64,000 nt of DNA from an uncultured Flavobacterium sp. (GCA_934636265.1 CAKUAD010000007.1:1-64000); one strand, 5' to 3'. Counted from the first letter of the stretch, positions 43,202 to 52,554 are shown. Numbers and translations: made by a program. The notes: generated by a model not told the origin, from the letters alone.

Positions 43202-44505
43202 GGTATAAAATCAATCCTGATTATATTTTGGGTAGCATCGGTTACCTTGAACAAATCGCTCATGCGGCGTCCAACCACCCACAAAATGAGATCGCCTGAA
43301 CACAACACCCAAACGGCGTCCTTGTCCGGCAGCGACACCTTTTCATCCTTGAGGAATTTGGCCACTTTTTTCGAGCCGCGCATCCCAAACGGAACAAAGA
43401 AATCGCCTGCTTGCCACCTGCGCAACATCAGTGGAAACTGCAGCAAATCGGCATCGGCAAATATACGATTATCGCCCGCATCTTTAACGGCATCGGCCAT
43501 CGAAAATTTCAATCGCACGGGCAACGCAACTTCAGGCGTTCCAAAGGCAATCAAAACCGCTTCATTACTTGGCTCCTGCAGCTTTTCCAGAATGAGAACC
43601 TCGCGGTCCTTCACCAGCCGGTGCGTAGCCGACAGCACCTGCTTACCAGACATGGCCTTTACCAGCGCATACACATCGTCCCAGGCCGTAAAACCATAGG
43701 GCGCAAGCCAGTGATGCAAATACGCCGCATAATGTTCCAGGCGCGTCAGTTCATGACATTTAAAAAGCGTTTTTCCCGCAAGCTCAACCGCCACCTCCCT
43801 GTAAACCAGGTGCGCGGCATCGTCGGCCATCCGCCTGGCCATGTAAAGGTTTTTAAGGCTTTCGCCGATGGCATCCGCAAAACCCGGAACCGTATCGTTT
43901 AATACGGGAATCAGCTTTTGCCGGATGCGGTTTCGCAAATAATCACCGGATGCGTTGCTGCTGTCCTCGCGCCAGTCAATCAACTGACTGCGGACAAACG
44001 CCTCCAACTCATGTCGGTAAAAAGGCAAAAGGGGACGCACAATCTTCCCGTTTTGCTCCGGAATGCCTGACAGTCCGCCAATTCCGGAACGACGCGAAAG
44101 GTTGATCAAAAACGTCTCGATGTTGTCGTCGGCGTGATGGGCCGTCAGCAGATAGTCATATTTAAATTTGTCGAGCAATTCATCAAACCACATATAGCGC
44201 AACTGACGGGCAGCCAGCTGGATCGATAACCGATTGTCGGTGGCAAAGGCGCGGGTGTCAAATCGGGTATGGTGAAGCGTAAGGCCGTTGCGTTGGGCAA
44301 AATCAGCTACAAAGTGCGCATCGGCATCGCTTTCAATGCCCCTGAGCGTAAAATTGCAGTGCGCCAGCGACACATCGAATCCGCTTTTCAAAAAAAGGTC
44401 GCACATGGCCATACTGTCAAGACCACCGCTCACGGCCAGCAATAGCCGGGACTTCCGCAAAAACGGAAAGCGCGCATCCAAGTGATCCTGAAAAGCCTTG
44501 AGCAT
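43198..44505 (-). CDS. tilS: tRNA(Ile)-lysidine synthetase
   Basis: A 435-residue enzyme that turns C34 of tRNA-Ile(CAU) into lysidine so that it reads AUA. Seen: the PP-loop LLLAVSGGLDSMAMCDLFL, then LTAHHADDNIETFLINLSRR, LSGIPEQNGKIVRPLLPF and DWREDSSNASGDYLRNRIRQ, followed by the C-terminal TilS domain (VPFGMRGSKKVAKFLKDEKV). ATG at 44505 is used; two codons upstream a TTG (44511) is also in frame. Sits in the operon between pabB and dsbD with 18 bases to pabB. Confidence 0.95.
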   Translation of the reverse strand: MLKAFQDHLDARFPFLRKSRLLLAVSGGLDSMAMCDLFLKSGFDVSLAHCNFTLRGIESDADAHFVADFAQRNGLTLHHTRFDTRAFATDNRLSIQLAARQLRYMWFDELLDKFKYDYLLTAHHADDNIETFLINLSRRSGIGGLSGIPEQNGKIVRPLLPFYRHELEAFVRSQLIDWREDSSNASGDYLRNRIRQKLIPVLNDTVPGFADAIGESLKNLYMARRMADDAAHLVYREVAVELAGKTLFKCHELTRLEHYAAYLHHWLAPYGFTAWDDVYALVKAMSGKQVLSATHRLVKDREVLILEKLQEPSNEAVLIAFGTPEVALPVRLKFSMADAVKDAGDNRIFADADLLQFPLMLRRWQAGDFFVPFGMRGSKKVAKFLKDEKVSLPDKDAVWVLCSGDLILWVVGRRMSDLFKVTDATQNIIRIDFIP

Positions 44506-44523
44506 GCTCAAAATTAAGCAAAA

Positions 44524-45795
44524 CTACCCTAATGCCCGGACCATGGCACGCGATTTAAGCAAACATTCATCAAACTCCTGCCCGGCCACTGATGCCGATG
44601 TGATGGCACTCCCTACGGAAAGGGAAACATAACGTTTTTTGGCGTTGTACAGGATGCTGCGAATCACAACGTTAAAATCAAAATCGCCGGCGGGCGTAAA
44701 ATACCCGATAGAACCGCTGTACAGCCCGCGTTTGGTGGCCTCGAGTTTTTCAATGATCTGCATGGCCGACACTTTGGGCGCGCCCGTCATGCTGCCCATG
44801 GGAAACGTAGTTCGCAACACTTCAACCGGGCGGATTTCGGGCTTTACGGTTGACACAATCGTAGAAATCAAATGGTGGACCTGCCGGAAAGTGTAAGCCC
44901 CGCACAACTCCTCAACCCGGACACTGCCGCGGCTGGCGGTACGGGAAAGGTCGTTGCGCACCAAATCAGTGATCATGATGTTCTCGGTGCGTTCCTTGAG
45001 CGATTGGGTCAAGCCGGATTTGATTTGCGCATCGGTTTGGGGATCTTCGCTGCGGCGTGCCGTTCCCTTAATGGGTTGCGAGATGATTTTGTCGCCTTGC
45101 TTTCGCAGATACCTTTCGGGCGAAGCGCACATGGCAAAATGGTGGTCGCTTTTTAAAAAACAGGCAAACGGCGGCTGTGAAATGTCGTTTAGTTTTTGGT
45201 AAACAAGAAGCGGATCGATTTGGGCATGGGCGTAAAACTCCATACAAAAATTGGCTTCGTAAATGTCGCCGCGGCTTATGTGCTCTTGCATTTGCGACAC
45301 CCGCGACAAATAATCGTCGGGAGAGATACGCGCCTTAACGTCGACCTGGCCCGTCCAGTCAGTTAGCTTGACGCTTTGGATATCGGCCCAGTCAATATCA
45401 AATTCGTCATCGGCTGATTGCAGGTAACGAATTTCCAACACATCGCCACGCAATAAAAACAGCTTACGCGGCTGAAAAAAGAACAAATCCGGAAACTCCA
45501 ATCCGTCGTGGTTGTTGGACTGCAAATCCTCGACATCATTTTTAAGGTCATACGACAGATAGCCAAAAAGCCAGTCCTGCGTATGGGTGACGTACTCGTC
45601 CAGCCGGTCAAACGCCCCATCGGCACCGGTCACTATTTGCGTAAAGGCATCAACGGCAAGAATGGCGTCAAAGGAGGAATACGTTTGATCAAAATTGTTG
45701 CTGTCCAGCCAGATACATTCCCGGAACCGGCTTCCCCAGACGGGCAAAAGCTGCTTTATCTGCAGATCGACCGTTATCGTGCGGACTGTCCTCAA
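44524..45795 (-). CDS. pabB: Aminodeoxychorismate synthase component I
   Basis: A 423-residue chorismate-binding enzyme that makes 4-amino-4-deoxychorismate for folate. The chorismate-binding domain has ISRGDIYEANFCMEFYAHAQ, ISQPIKGTARRS, ENIMITDLVRNDLSRTASRG, FPMGSMTGAPKVSAMQIIEK and GSIGYFTPAGDFDFNVVIRS. PIKGTxxR is the mark of PabB rather than TrpE (PIAGTxxR). It has a short N-terminal domain and no fused PabA glutaminase; a pabA partner is not in the window. Start is TTG 45795, since no ATG is available before the first conserved strand. Third from the end of a six-gene operon. Confidence 0.9.
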   Translation of the reverse strand: MRTVRTITVDLQIKQLLPVWGSRFRECIWLDSNNFDQTYSSFDAILAVDAFTQIVTGADGAFDRLDEYVTHTQDWLFGYLSYDLKNDVEDLQSNNHDGLEFPDLFFFQPRKLFLLRGDVLEIRYLQSADDEFDIDWADIQSVKLTDWTGQVDVKARISPDDYLSRVSQMQEHISRGDIYEANFCMEFYAHAQIDPLLVYQKLNDISQPPFACFLKSDHHFAMCASPERYLRKQGDKIISQPIKGTARRSEDPQTDAQIKSGLTQSLKERTENIMITDLVRNDLSRTASRGSVRVEELCGAYTFRQVHHLISTIVSTVKPEIRPVEVLRTTFPMGSMTGAPKVSAMQIIEKLEATKRGLYSGSIGYFTPAGDFDFNVVIRSILYNAKKRYVSLSVGSAITSASVAGQEFDECLLKSRAMVRALG

Positions 45796-45801
45796 GAAAA
45801 A

Positions 45802-47139
45802 TCAGTTTAGTTTAAGCAACCAAAAGTCGTTAAAACCCTTGTTGTGAGGTACGTTTCCGTCGGCGCTTTGCGAATCGCTCAGCAAATAAAGCGCATCGCC
45901 GTGCCCGATCACATCGGCAGCCATGTCAATCCCCGATCCGCCAAATGCCTTTTGCCAGTGCATTTTGGTATTGGCGTGTGCGTCTATGCAAAACAGCCAG
46001 GCGTCATTCTCGCCGCGATTGGAAAGTCCCGAATAAGATCCGCGGGTATTGCCGGCCACCAGGAATTTTCCGTCGCCGGTATTTTTTACGGTAGCGGCCA
46101 CGTCATAATCGGCACCGCCAAATGACTTTTCCCAAAGCAATTTCCCGTGGTCGTCAATGTGAATGATCCAGGCGTCAAAGGTGCCCAGCGGATTCTTGAC
46201 GTCCTGATCGTCGCTGTTGGAACGCCCGGCAATGATGTACGAATTGTGCGCCGTACGGGCAATGCCAAAAGCCTGATCGATGCCTGATCCGCCGTAACTG
46301 CGCTTCCAGTGGAGCATTCCGTTTGCATGGAGCTTGATCACCCAGTAGTCATAACTGCCTTTGCTGTCGTCTACGTCAAAATTTTCACTCTCGCTGTAGC
46401 CCACCATGATGATTCCTCCATCGCGCGACTCGACAATGTCATTGACGCGGTCGTTCATCGTCCCACCAAAATATCGGTACCACATAAAATTCCCGGCGCT
46501 GTCAACCCTAATGCCCATGTACTCGCCCACTCCGTGCTTGGCCGTGTTGCGCATCTCGTGGCCCTCGCCGTTGTTGCCGTCGCCGGCCGTACCTTCAATC
46601 CCGGCGTAATCAGCGTAACCTGCAATAAAGAATCCGCCATCGCGAAGTTCAATCACCTTGTGGGCGTGATCGTGACTGGTAAATCCGTAGTTTTTTGTCC
46701 ACAAAACATCACCCTGCGGGGAAATCTTGCACAGCAAAAAATCGTGCATCCCCAGGTTTTGTTGCAAATCGCCGTCGCTGCTGCCGCTGTAACCGGAAAT
46801 GATGTAGTTACCGTCGCGGGTGGCAATAATGCCGGTTCCGTAGTCGTCCTGGCTTCCGCCGATGGTTTTTTTCCAAACCGTGTTGCCATCGCGATCGATC
46901 CTGGCCACCACGATTTCCAGATTGGCGTGCATCGGGCTGATGTCGCCGTCCTGGCTGTAGGAATGCCCTACCATGATCACACCGCCGTCGGGAGTGGCAA
47001 CGAGACCGCCGCTTACCTCATCCTGCGATCCGCCAAAGGTTTTACTCCATGCAATCTCGGCCGAGATTGACGAAGGTTCCTGGCTGTCACTCGAACAGCC
47101 CATGGTGATAAAGGCGGCAAACAGCAACAGTTTTTTCAT
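45802..47139 (-). CDS. Beta-propeller-like lipoprotein
   Basis: A 445-residue lipoprotein: MKKLLLFAAFITMGC with Cys15 and SSDSQE after it. Eight or so near-identical repeats of about 50 residues follow, each with a block such as WSKTFGGSQDEVSGGLVATP and DGGVIMVGHSYSQDGD; later ones read SKTFGGADYDVAATVKNTGD. These SBBP-like repeats should form a propeller on the cell surface. The 3' end is followed 6 bases later by pabB; the start overlaps the anchor-B gene by 4 bases. Role unknown. Confidence 0.8.
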   Translation of the reverse strand: MKKLLLFAAFITMGCSSDSQEPSSISAEIAWSKTFGGSQDEVSGGLVATPDGGVIMVGHSYSQDGDISPMHANLEIVVARIDRDGNTVWKKTIGGSQDDYGTGIIATRDGNYIISGYSGSSDGDLQQNLGMHDFLLCKISPQGDVLWTKNYGFTSHDHAHKVIELRDGGFFIAGYADYAGIEGTAGDGNNGEGHEMRNTAKHGVGEYMGIRVDSAGNFMWYRYFGGTMNDRVNDIVESRDGGIIMVGYSESENFDVDDSKGSYDYWVIKLHANGMLHWKRSYGGSGIDQAFGIARTAHNSYIIAGRSNSDDQDVKNPLGTFDAWIIHIDDHGKLLWEKSFGGADYDVAATVKNTGDGKFLVAGNTRGSYSGLSNRGENDAWLFCIDAHANTKMHWQKAFGGSGIDMAADVIGHGDALYLLSDSQSADGNVPHNKGFNDFWLLKLN

Positions 47140-48557
47140 CGGATGACAAGTTTTTTCACCTGAAAGCCATTGACGGTTACGGTGTAAATTCCTGATTCAA
47201 GACCGCTGGTGTCCAGGGTATAATCAGGTGTGCCGATATCAGCAACGCTCAATACACGCTTGCCCAGCAAATCAGTCACCACAACCGATTCCAAGACTTC
47301 GCTACCCTGAAAATAAACGGCTGCGCCGGCTGGATTAGGCGACATGGTAAAAGTCTTTTTTACAGCATCAGCCGTAGAAAGGTTTCCGCTTTTCCTGACG
47401 ATAAACAATCCGGCGTCAATATCGCTGATGATGATGTTTCCACTGGGAAAATACGGATAATTGCTCCATGATCCGTTAAACACGGCATTGTTGTTTTGCG
47501 GATAAGTATCAAAATAGCCCACCTCGCTAAGTACTCCTGCGCCCACTTGCTGGGTACTCAGGATCCTAAGACCTGCGGTGTAGTTTGACAGGAAAAACTC
47601 ATCGCCCAAAACAAATCCGTTGTGGTCAATGGCGGGTGTCGGACCAAAATAGTTGCCGGCCAGCACGGGATTGTCAAGATCGGCAAAATCCAGGATCAGG
47701 GTTTTGGAGTTAAAGCCAAAATCCAGTTCGTCAATTTCGTCGCCCAAAAGCCAGTAGCGGTGATCCTCGGTAAACCAACCCTGATGCGTGTATGAAGTGT
47801 TGGGATAGGTAAAGGTTGACAACAATTGCGGATTGGCCTTGTTGGTCATATCTACAATGACCACCTTGTCCTCATTGGCTCCGATAAAAATTTCCTTGCC
47901 CACATGTTCAGTGTCCGGACCGTTGTAGGTAACCACCTGGCCGTCGTGTGTATAGCCCTGGGCACTGTACCCTCCTGCAAAAACCGGGGCCGCCGGATTG
48001 GCCAGATTCAGGATGTGCGGACCGCCACTCTGGGTGTTACTGCCCATGGCATATAGAAATCCGGTGGTCTCATTGATGATCAGCGTATGGCAGTTGCCAA
48101 ATCCGGTATAGGTGGCATCAGGTGCAAAGGTCACCGGAATTGTTGCGTTGCGCAGCCTGGTGAGGTCAAAAATCTGGAGGCCGTGCCCCGCCGATTCACT
48201 CGTAACGTAACAATAATTGTTGTAGGTCTTAACTTCGCGCCACAAACTCGATGAGTTGTTGGTTCCATTCATCTTGCCTTTATAGACGGGATTTACGGGA
48301 TCCGTAATGTCGACAAACGCCAAATGTGTCGAGCAGCCCATGAGTGCGTACTCGCGGCCGGTGAGCGGATCAGTCCATCCCCAGCAACTGCTGCCATCGG
48401 TGGTAAAATTATTGCCGCCCATCTGTGAAAAGGTTACCAAGGACTGCAAATCCAGGTTGGAACAGGCATAACTGCCGGCAAACCCGCCGGAACAGGGAGT
48501 TTGCGCCTGAGCCAAGCTAGTGAGTAACGCGGCGGTGAGCCAAACGAGCGTTTTCAT
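47136..48557 (-). CDS. Choice-of-anchor-B family T9SS protein
   Basis: A 473-residue secreted protein: signal peptide (MKTLVWLTAALLTSLAQA), then a seven-bladed LVIVD-type propeller with EYALMGCSTHLAFVDITDPV, GHGLQIFDLTRLRN, THDGQVVTYNGPDTEHVGKE and LLGDEIDELDFGFNSKTLIL, the order of the choice-of-anchor-B family, and a type A T9SS sorting domain at the end (FTMSPNPAGAAVYFQG ... LESGIYTVTV ... KKLVIR). It overlaps the lpd gene by one base. Surface-bound; ligand unknown. Confidence 0.88.
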   Translation of the reverse strand: MKTLVWLTAALLTSLAQAQTPCSGGFAGSYACSNLDLQSLVTFSQMGGNNFTTDGSSCWGWTDPLTGREYALMGCSTHLAFVDITDPVNPVYKGKMNGTNNSSSLWREVKTYNNYCYVTSESAGHGLQIFDLTRLRNATIPVTFAPDATYTGFGNCHTLIINETTGFLYAMGSNTQSGGPHILNLANPAAPVFAGGYSAQGYTHDGQVVTYNGPDTEHVGKEIFIGANEDKVVIVDMTNKANPQLLSTFTYPNTSYTHQGWFTEDHRYWLLGDEIDELDFGFNSKTLILDFADLDNPVLAGNYFGPTPAIDHNGFVLGDEFFLSNYTAGLRILSTQQVGAGVLSEVGYFDTYPQNNNAVFNGSWSNYPYFPSGNIIISDIDAGLFIVRKSGNLSTADAVKKTFTMSPNPAGAAVYFQGSEVLESVVVTDLLGKRVLSVADIGTPDYTLDTSGLESGIYTVTVNGFQVKKLVIR

Positions 48558-49960
48558 CAGGAGTGGATTGATCGGTTGTCGGTTGCAGCCAAGGCAGCTT
48601 CCTTGACGGCCTCGGCATACGTTGGGTGCGCGTGCGACATTCGGGCAATATCCTCGGCTGATGCGCGGAATTCCATCGCCGTTACGGCCTCGGCAATAAG
48701 GTCGGCGGTGCGTGCTCCAATCATGTGAACGCCCAAAACCTCATCCGTCTTGGCGTCGGCCAGGATTTTGACAAATCCGTCGGTATCCATGCTGGCGCGC
48801 GAACGGCCCAAAGCCTTAAATGGGAAACTTCCCGATTTGTATGCGATCCCCGCTTCCTTGAGTTGCTCTTCAGTCTTTCCTACTGCGGCAACTTCAGGCC
48901 AGGTGTAAACCACACCCGGAATCAGGTTGTAATCAATGTGCGGTTTTTGGCCTGCCAGGTATTCGGCTACGAGAACGCCTTCTTCCTCGGCTTTGTGTGC
49001 CAGCATCGCCCCGCGAACCACATCGCCGATGGCATAGATGTTTGATGCGGCGGTTTGCAGATGGTCATTGACTTCGATCTGTCCGCGGTCGGTGAGTTTA
49101 ACACCGGCTTTCTCGGCATTCAGCCCATCGGTATACGGACGGCGTCCCACGGCTACCAGGGTGTAATCGCCTTCAAGGGTGAGTGTCTCGCCTTTTGCAT
49201 TATCAGCCTCAACGGTCACGGTTTTGCCTTTGCGCTCGACTGATTTCACCTTGTGCGACGTATAGAATTTCATGCCCTGCTTTTTGAGGACTTTGGTCAG
49301 TTCCTTGCTGAGCGCACCATCCATTCCAGGAATGATGCGATCCATGAATTCCACCACCGAAACCTGTGCGCCCAGACGCAGGTATACCTGTCCGAGTTCG
49401 AGCCCGATGACGCCACCGCCTATGATGATCAGGTGTTTGGGAACTTCGGTCAGCTTAAGTGCTTCGGTCGATGTAATGATGCGTTCTTTGTCGATGGTGA
49501 TGAATGGAAGCGTAGACGGTTTTGATCCCGTGGCAATGATGGAGTATTTAGCCTCGATCGTCTCGGATTTTTGGCCGTTGGTGATTTTGATGTGCGTGGC
49601 ATCTTCAAAAGATCCGACGCCTTCCAGAACCGTAATTTTGTTTTTGTCCATCAGGTATTTGATGCCCGACACGTTTTGGTCGACCACCTGTCCTTTGCGG
49701 GCAATCATTTGTTGCAGGTTGACTTTGATCTCGCCCTCGATATCGATTCCGTGTTCCTTAAAGTGCTTGGTCGCCTCCTCATAATGGTGTGAGGAATCCA
49801 GCAGCGCTTTTGACGGGATGCAGCCAACGTTGAGGCAGGTTCCGCCAAGGGTTGGATATTTTTCAATCAAAGCCGTCTTAAAGCCAAGCTGCGAACAGCG
49901 GATGGCGGCAACATATCCTCCGGGGCCGGAGCCGATTACCGCAACGTCAAAAGTATTCAT
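48557..49960 (-). CDS. lpdA: Dihydrolipoyl dehydrogenase
   Basis: A 467-residue FAD-dependent E3 subunit of 2-oxoacid dehydrogenase complexes. Seen: FAD-binding VIGSGPGGYVAAIRCSQLGF, redox pair GGTCLNVGCIPSKALLDSS, NAD-binding IIGGGVIGLELGQVYLRLGA, NIYAIGDVVRGAMLAHKAE, and the dimer-interface catalytic His-Glu in MSHAHPTYAEAVKEAAL. The open frame extends to 49987, but ATG at 49960 gives the normal start. It opens a six-gene minus operon. Confidence 0.95.
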   Translation of the reverse strand: MNTFDVAVIGSGPGGYVAAIRCSQLGFKTALIEKYPTLGGTCLNVGCIPSKALLDSSHHYEEATKHFKEHGIDIEGEIKVNLQQMIARKGQVVDQNVSGIKYLMDKNKITVLEGVGSFEDATHIKITNGQKSETIEAKYSIIATGSKPSTLPFITIDKERIITSTEALKLTEVPKHLIIIGGGVIGLELGQVYLRLGAQVSVVEFMDRIIPGMDGALSKELTKVLKKQGMKFYTSHKVKSVERKGKTVTVEADNAKGETLTLEGDYTLVAVGRRPYTDGLNAEKAGVKLTDRGQIEVNDHLQTAASNIYAIGDVVRGAMLAHKAEEEGVLVAEYLAGQKPHIDYNLIPGVVYTWPEVAAVGKTEEQLKEAGIAYKSGSFPFKALGRSRASMDTDGFVKILADAKTDEVLGVHMIGARTADLIAEAVTAMEFRASAEDIARMSHAHPTYAEAVKEAALAATDNRSIHS

Positions 49961-50124
49961 GCCTATATAATTAGTTTTTTGTGACACAAACTTACGGTTT
50001 TTAGGCTGACAAAAAAACGCCGCGCCTTAAATAAAATGGCGTGTTTTTCAAGCGTTTATTGCGATGGGTTTACGGCTTGCCGTTTTGCGGCGGCATAGGC
50101 CTGAAAAAAAAACTGAAACACCTG

Positions 50125-50155
50125 TTGCGCGATTCAAACTTTTCATTTTACTTTG
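50125..50155 (+). promoter_or_regulatory. Promoter TTG-N20-TTACTTTG
   Basis: TTG 50125-50127, 20 bases, then TTACTTTG at 50148-50155 (one mismatch to TAnnTTTG), 17 bases before ATG 50173. The -7 box lies inside an inverted repeat. Confidence 0.5.
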
Positions 50156-50166
50156 CATTTCAAAGT
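50150..50166. promoter_or_regulatory. Inverted repeat ACTTTG-CATTT-CAAAGT (operator 1)
   Basis: Perfect 6-base arms with a 5-base centre, covering the -7 box of the membrane protein gene. The same pattern recurs before creD at 51171-51187, on the other side of the winged-helix gene. Best read as the binding site of that regulator. Confidence 0.65.
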
Positions 50167-50172
50167 TCTTTT

Positions 50173-50784
50173 ATGGATAATCAAAAGTATCTGCAGGATT
50201 TGAGCGACATACGCCAAATGATGTCGCGTTCTACCCAGTTTATCTCGCTAAGCGGACTGTCGGGCGTAATGGCCGGGGTCTATGCCCTTGCCGGTGCGTG
50301 GATTGGCCATAAGTTGCTGGAAAATCACGATTCACAATACGTCACGCTGGAGAGCCATACTTTTAAGGCGATGCTACTCACGGCACTTTGCGTAATGGTT
50401 CTGGCTATTGCCACCGCCTTGGTGATGACGAAGATCAACGCCCGAAAGCGTGGCGAAACCATTTGGAACGACACCTCAAAACGCCTGACCGTCAATTTCC
50501 TGATTCCGCTTGTTACCGGCGGGGTGTTTACCCTCTTACTTTTAAAACAGGAAGTCTACGGACTGATAGCGCCAGCCACGCTTATCTTTTACGGACTGGC
50601 CTGCGTCAACGCCAGCAAATACACTTTTAGGGATGTGCGGTACGTTGGCCTGACGATGATTGTCCTGGGGTTGCTTTGCACCGCGATTCCCGGCTACTCG
50701 CTGGAGTTCTGGGCGTTTGGCTTTGGCGTTTGCCATATCGTTTACGGTGCCATCATGCATTTTAAATATCAAATCAAGAATTGA
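50173..50784 (+). CDS. Conserved membrane protein of the creD regulon
   Basis: A 203-residue membrane protein with six hydrophobic helices, after the N-terminal helix MDNQKYLQDLSDIRQMMSRS. A positive cytosolic loop KINARKRGETIWNDTSKRLT lies in the middle. Frequently in Bacteroidota this type precedes a winged-helix regulator and CreD, as here. The start at 50173 is used: the frame is open to 50041, but the region before holds the promoter and operator. Function unknown. Confidence 0.75.
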   Translation: MDNQKYLQDLSDIRQMMSRSTQFISLSGLSGVMAGVYALAGAWIGHKLLENHDSQYVTLESHTFKAMLLTALCVMVLAIATALVMTKINARKRGETIWNDTSKRLTVNFLIPLVTGGVFTLLLLKQEVYGLIAPATLIFYGLACVNASKYTFRDVRYVGLTMIVLGLLCTAIPGYSLEFWAFGFGVCHIVYGAIMHFKYQIKN

Positions 50785-50857
50785 ATTATCTAAGAAACAA
50801 TGGCGGCCAGATGCTTTTAGCCATCGCCAATGGTTTAGTTTTAATATATAAGTGTAA

Positions 50858-51154
50858 TTGAAAACCATCATCCAAAATATCAACAAAGCCTTTGATCACC
50901 GTATCCGCCTGGGGATCATGAGCGTATTGATGGTGAATGAATCGGCTGATTTTACCACGCTCCGCGAACTGCTGGGCGTAACCGACGGCAATCTGGCCAG
51001 TCATGCCAAGGCGCTCGAGGCTGAACAGTACATATTGGTTGAAAAGCAATTTATCGGCAAAAAACCCAATACCCGATACAAGGCCACGGCCGCCGGAAAA
51101 GCTGCTTTCACCGCGCATATCGATGCCCTTGAAGCGCTCATCCGCAAGACCTGA
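50858..51154 (+). CDS. Winged-helix DNA-binding regulator
   Basis: A 98-residue single-domain regulator with ArsR/MarR-like fold (HTH_27): IRLGIMSVLMVNESADFTTL, recognition helix region LLGVTDGNLASHAKALEAEQ and the wing QFIGKKPNTRYKATAAGKAA. No ligand-binding Cys or metal motif is present. Start is TTG 50858 since no ATG or GTG is in frame before the first helix. It lies between the two genes preceded by ACTTTG-N5-CA(A/G)AGT repeats and so is likely their repressor. Confidence 0.85.
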   Translation: MKTIIQNINKAFDHRIRLGIMSVLMVNESADFTTLRELLGVTDGNLASHAKALEAEQYILVEKQFIGKKPNTRYKATAAGKAAFTAHIDALEALIRKT

Positions 51155-51170
51155 TTTTTTTTGCTTTTAA

Positions 51171-51187
51171 ACTTTGAATTACAGAGT
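51171..51187. promoter_or_regulatory. Inverted repeat ACTTTG-AATTA-CAGAGT (operator 2)
   Basis: Near-perfect copy of the operator at 50150-50166: left arm identical, right arm with one change (CAGAGT for CAAAGT), same 5-base centre. It lies 24 bases before creD. Confidence 0.6.
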
Positions 51188-51211
51188 ACTTTTAATCAAT
51201 AATTCACAACT

Positions 51212-52519
51212 ATGAAAAACTTCCTGCAATCCAACACCGCCCGGCTGATCATCGTCGGAATGCTCACCCTGATCCTATTGATTCCCCTTGCGCTGGTACG
51301 CGACCTCATTGGCGAACGCGCCGTCCGTCAGCAGGAAGTTAAGGACAAGATTACCGCAAGATGGGGCGGGCCGGTCAACCTCTACGGACCGGTCTTGAAA
51401 ATTCCGTACATCACCTTTGAGGAAACCGTCGCGCACAACCAAAAAACCAATGAAACCGTGCGTCAGCGAAAGGCCGTGACCCAATACGCCTACTTTTTTC
51501 CGGAGACGCTAAACAACAAGACATCGGTCAATACTGAAAAACGCCACTACGGATACTTTGAGGCCGCCGTTTACACCGCCACGCTCAATTTTGACGGCAC
51601 GTTTACCGGTCCTGACTTTGCCGCGCATGACGTAGATCCGCAAAACGTATTGTGGGAAAAAGCCACCGTAATGGTTAAAAGCAGTAACCTGAAAAGCATA
51701 CAAAATGCGGTGGTTGTCAACCTTAACGGAACCCTGCTCGGACTGGAACCGCAGTTTGGCGAGGGCATGCACGACGTTTTGGAAAGCCGAACTTTTGACG
51801 CCTCATATCTGAAGAACACCCAGGCGCCGTTTTCATTTTCCATTTCCTACCGCGGATCTGACCAGCTTTACATGGTTCCGATAGGTAAAACGACAACGTC
51901 TTGGATGAGCGGGAACTGGACCTCGCCCAGCTTTAGCGGTCACTTCTTGCCCAACAGCAAAGGGGCGGGCGACGGATTCCCGGCCACGTGGAAAATCCTG
52001 CACGTCAACCGACCGTTTGGCCAGCAGGCTTTTGGCGACCTCCCGGATTTGAGCGAATTTGCCTTTGGCGTTGATTTTTCGATCCCGGTTGACCAATACC
52101 TGCAAAACGAGCGCGCGTCCAAATACGGCTTTTTGATTATCGGGCTTACGTTTTTGATTTTCTTTTTGATACAGGTAATGAGCAAAATCCGCATCCACGT
52201 TTTTCAGTACACCATGATTGGCCTTGCGCTCATTATGTTTTACACGCTTTTGCTGTCGATAACTGAACACAGCAGCTTTGCCCTCGCCTACCTGGTGTCA
52301 TCGGTGGCGGTGGTCGCGATGATTGCGGCCTACTCCATCACCATTTTAAAGAATAGAAAATTCCCGGCCTTTATAGGAGCGGCATTGGGCGCGCTGTACG
52401 CCTTTATTTATGTGATCATCCGCATGGAAGATTATGCGCTATTGTTTGGCAGCATCGGGTTGTTTGCCATCTTGGGGACGGTGATGTACGTTTCGCGTAA
52501 GATTGACTGGGGAAACTAG
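51212..52519 (+). CDS. creD: Inner-membrane protein CreD
   Basis: A 435-residue inner-membrane protein: one N-terminal membrane helix (ARLIIVGMLTLILLIPLALV), then RDLIGERAVRQQEVKDKITA and WGGPVNLYGPVLKIPY, a large periplasmic beta-rich domain, and five C-terminal helices starting near YGFLIIGLTFLIFFLIQVMS. This is the full CreD (CET) arrangement. In Enterobacteria CreD links to beta-lactam response and envelope stress; in flavobacteria its role is unknown. Downstream end of the three-gene regulon 50173-52519. Confidence 0.93.
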   Translation: MKNFLQSNTARLIIVGMLTLILLIPLALVRDLIGERAVRQQEVKDKITARWGGPVNLYGPVLKIPYITFEETVAHNQKTNETVRQRKAVTQYAYFFPETLNNKTSVNTEKRHYGYFEAAVYTATLNFDGTFTGPDFAAHDVDPQNVLWEKATVMVKSSNLKSIQNAVVVNLNGTLLGLEPQFGEGMHDVLESRTFDASYLKNTQAPFSFSISYRGSDQLYMVPIGKTTTSWMSGNWTSPSFSGHFLPNSKGAGDGFPATWKILHVNRPFGQQAFGDLPDLSEFAFGVDFSIPVDQYLQNERASKYGFLIIGLTFLIFFLIQVMSKIRIHVFQYTMIGLALIMFYTLLLSITEHSSFALAYLVSSVAVVAMIAAYSITILKNRKFPAFIGAALGALYAFIYVIIRMEDYALLFGSIGLFAILGTVMYVSRKIDWGN

Positions 52520-52520
52520 T

Positions 52521-52551
52521 TTTGCCATCAGGCTGATTGTAACTACATTTA
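52521..52551 (+). promoter_or_regulatory. Promoter TTTG-N19-TACATTTA, nearly leaderless gene
   Basis: TTTG 52521-52524, 19 bases, then TACATTTA 52544-52551; only 3 bases separate the box from the ATG at 52555. A transcript starting the usual 5-8 bases after the box would begin at or inside the first codons. Confidence 0.55.
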
Positions 52552-52554
52552 CGT

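Noticed and set aside
46309..47070. Long plus-strand open frame (253 codons) in the propeller lipoprotein gene
   Set aside because: Antisense to repeated, well-formed lipoprotein sequence; Val/Ala/Asp-rich shadow.
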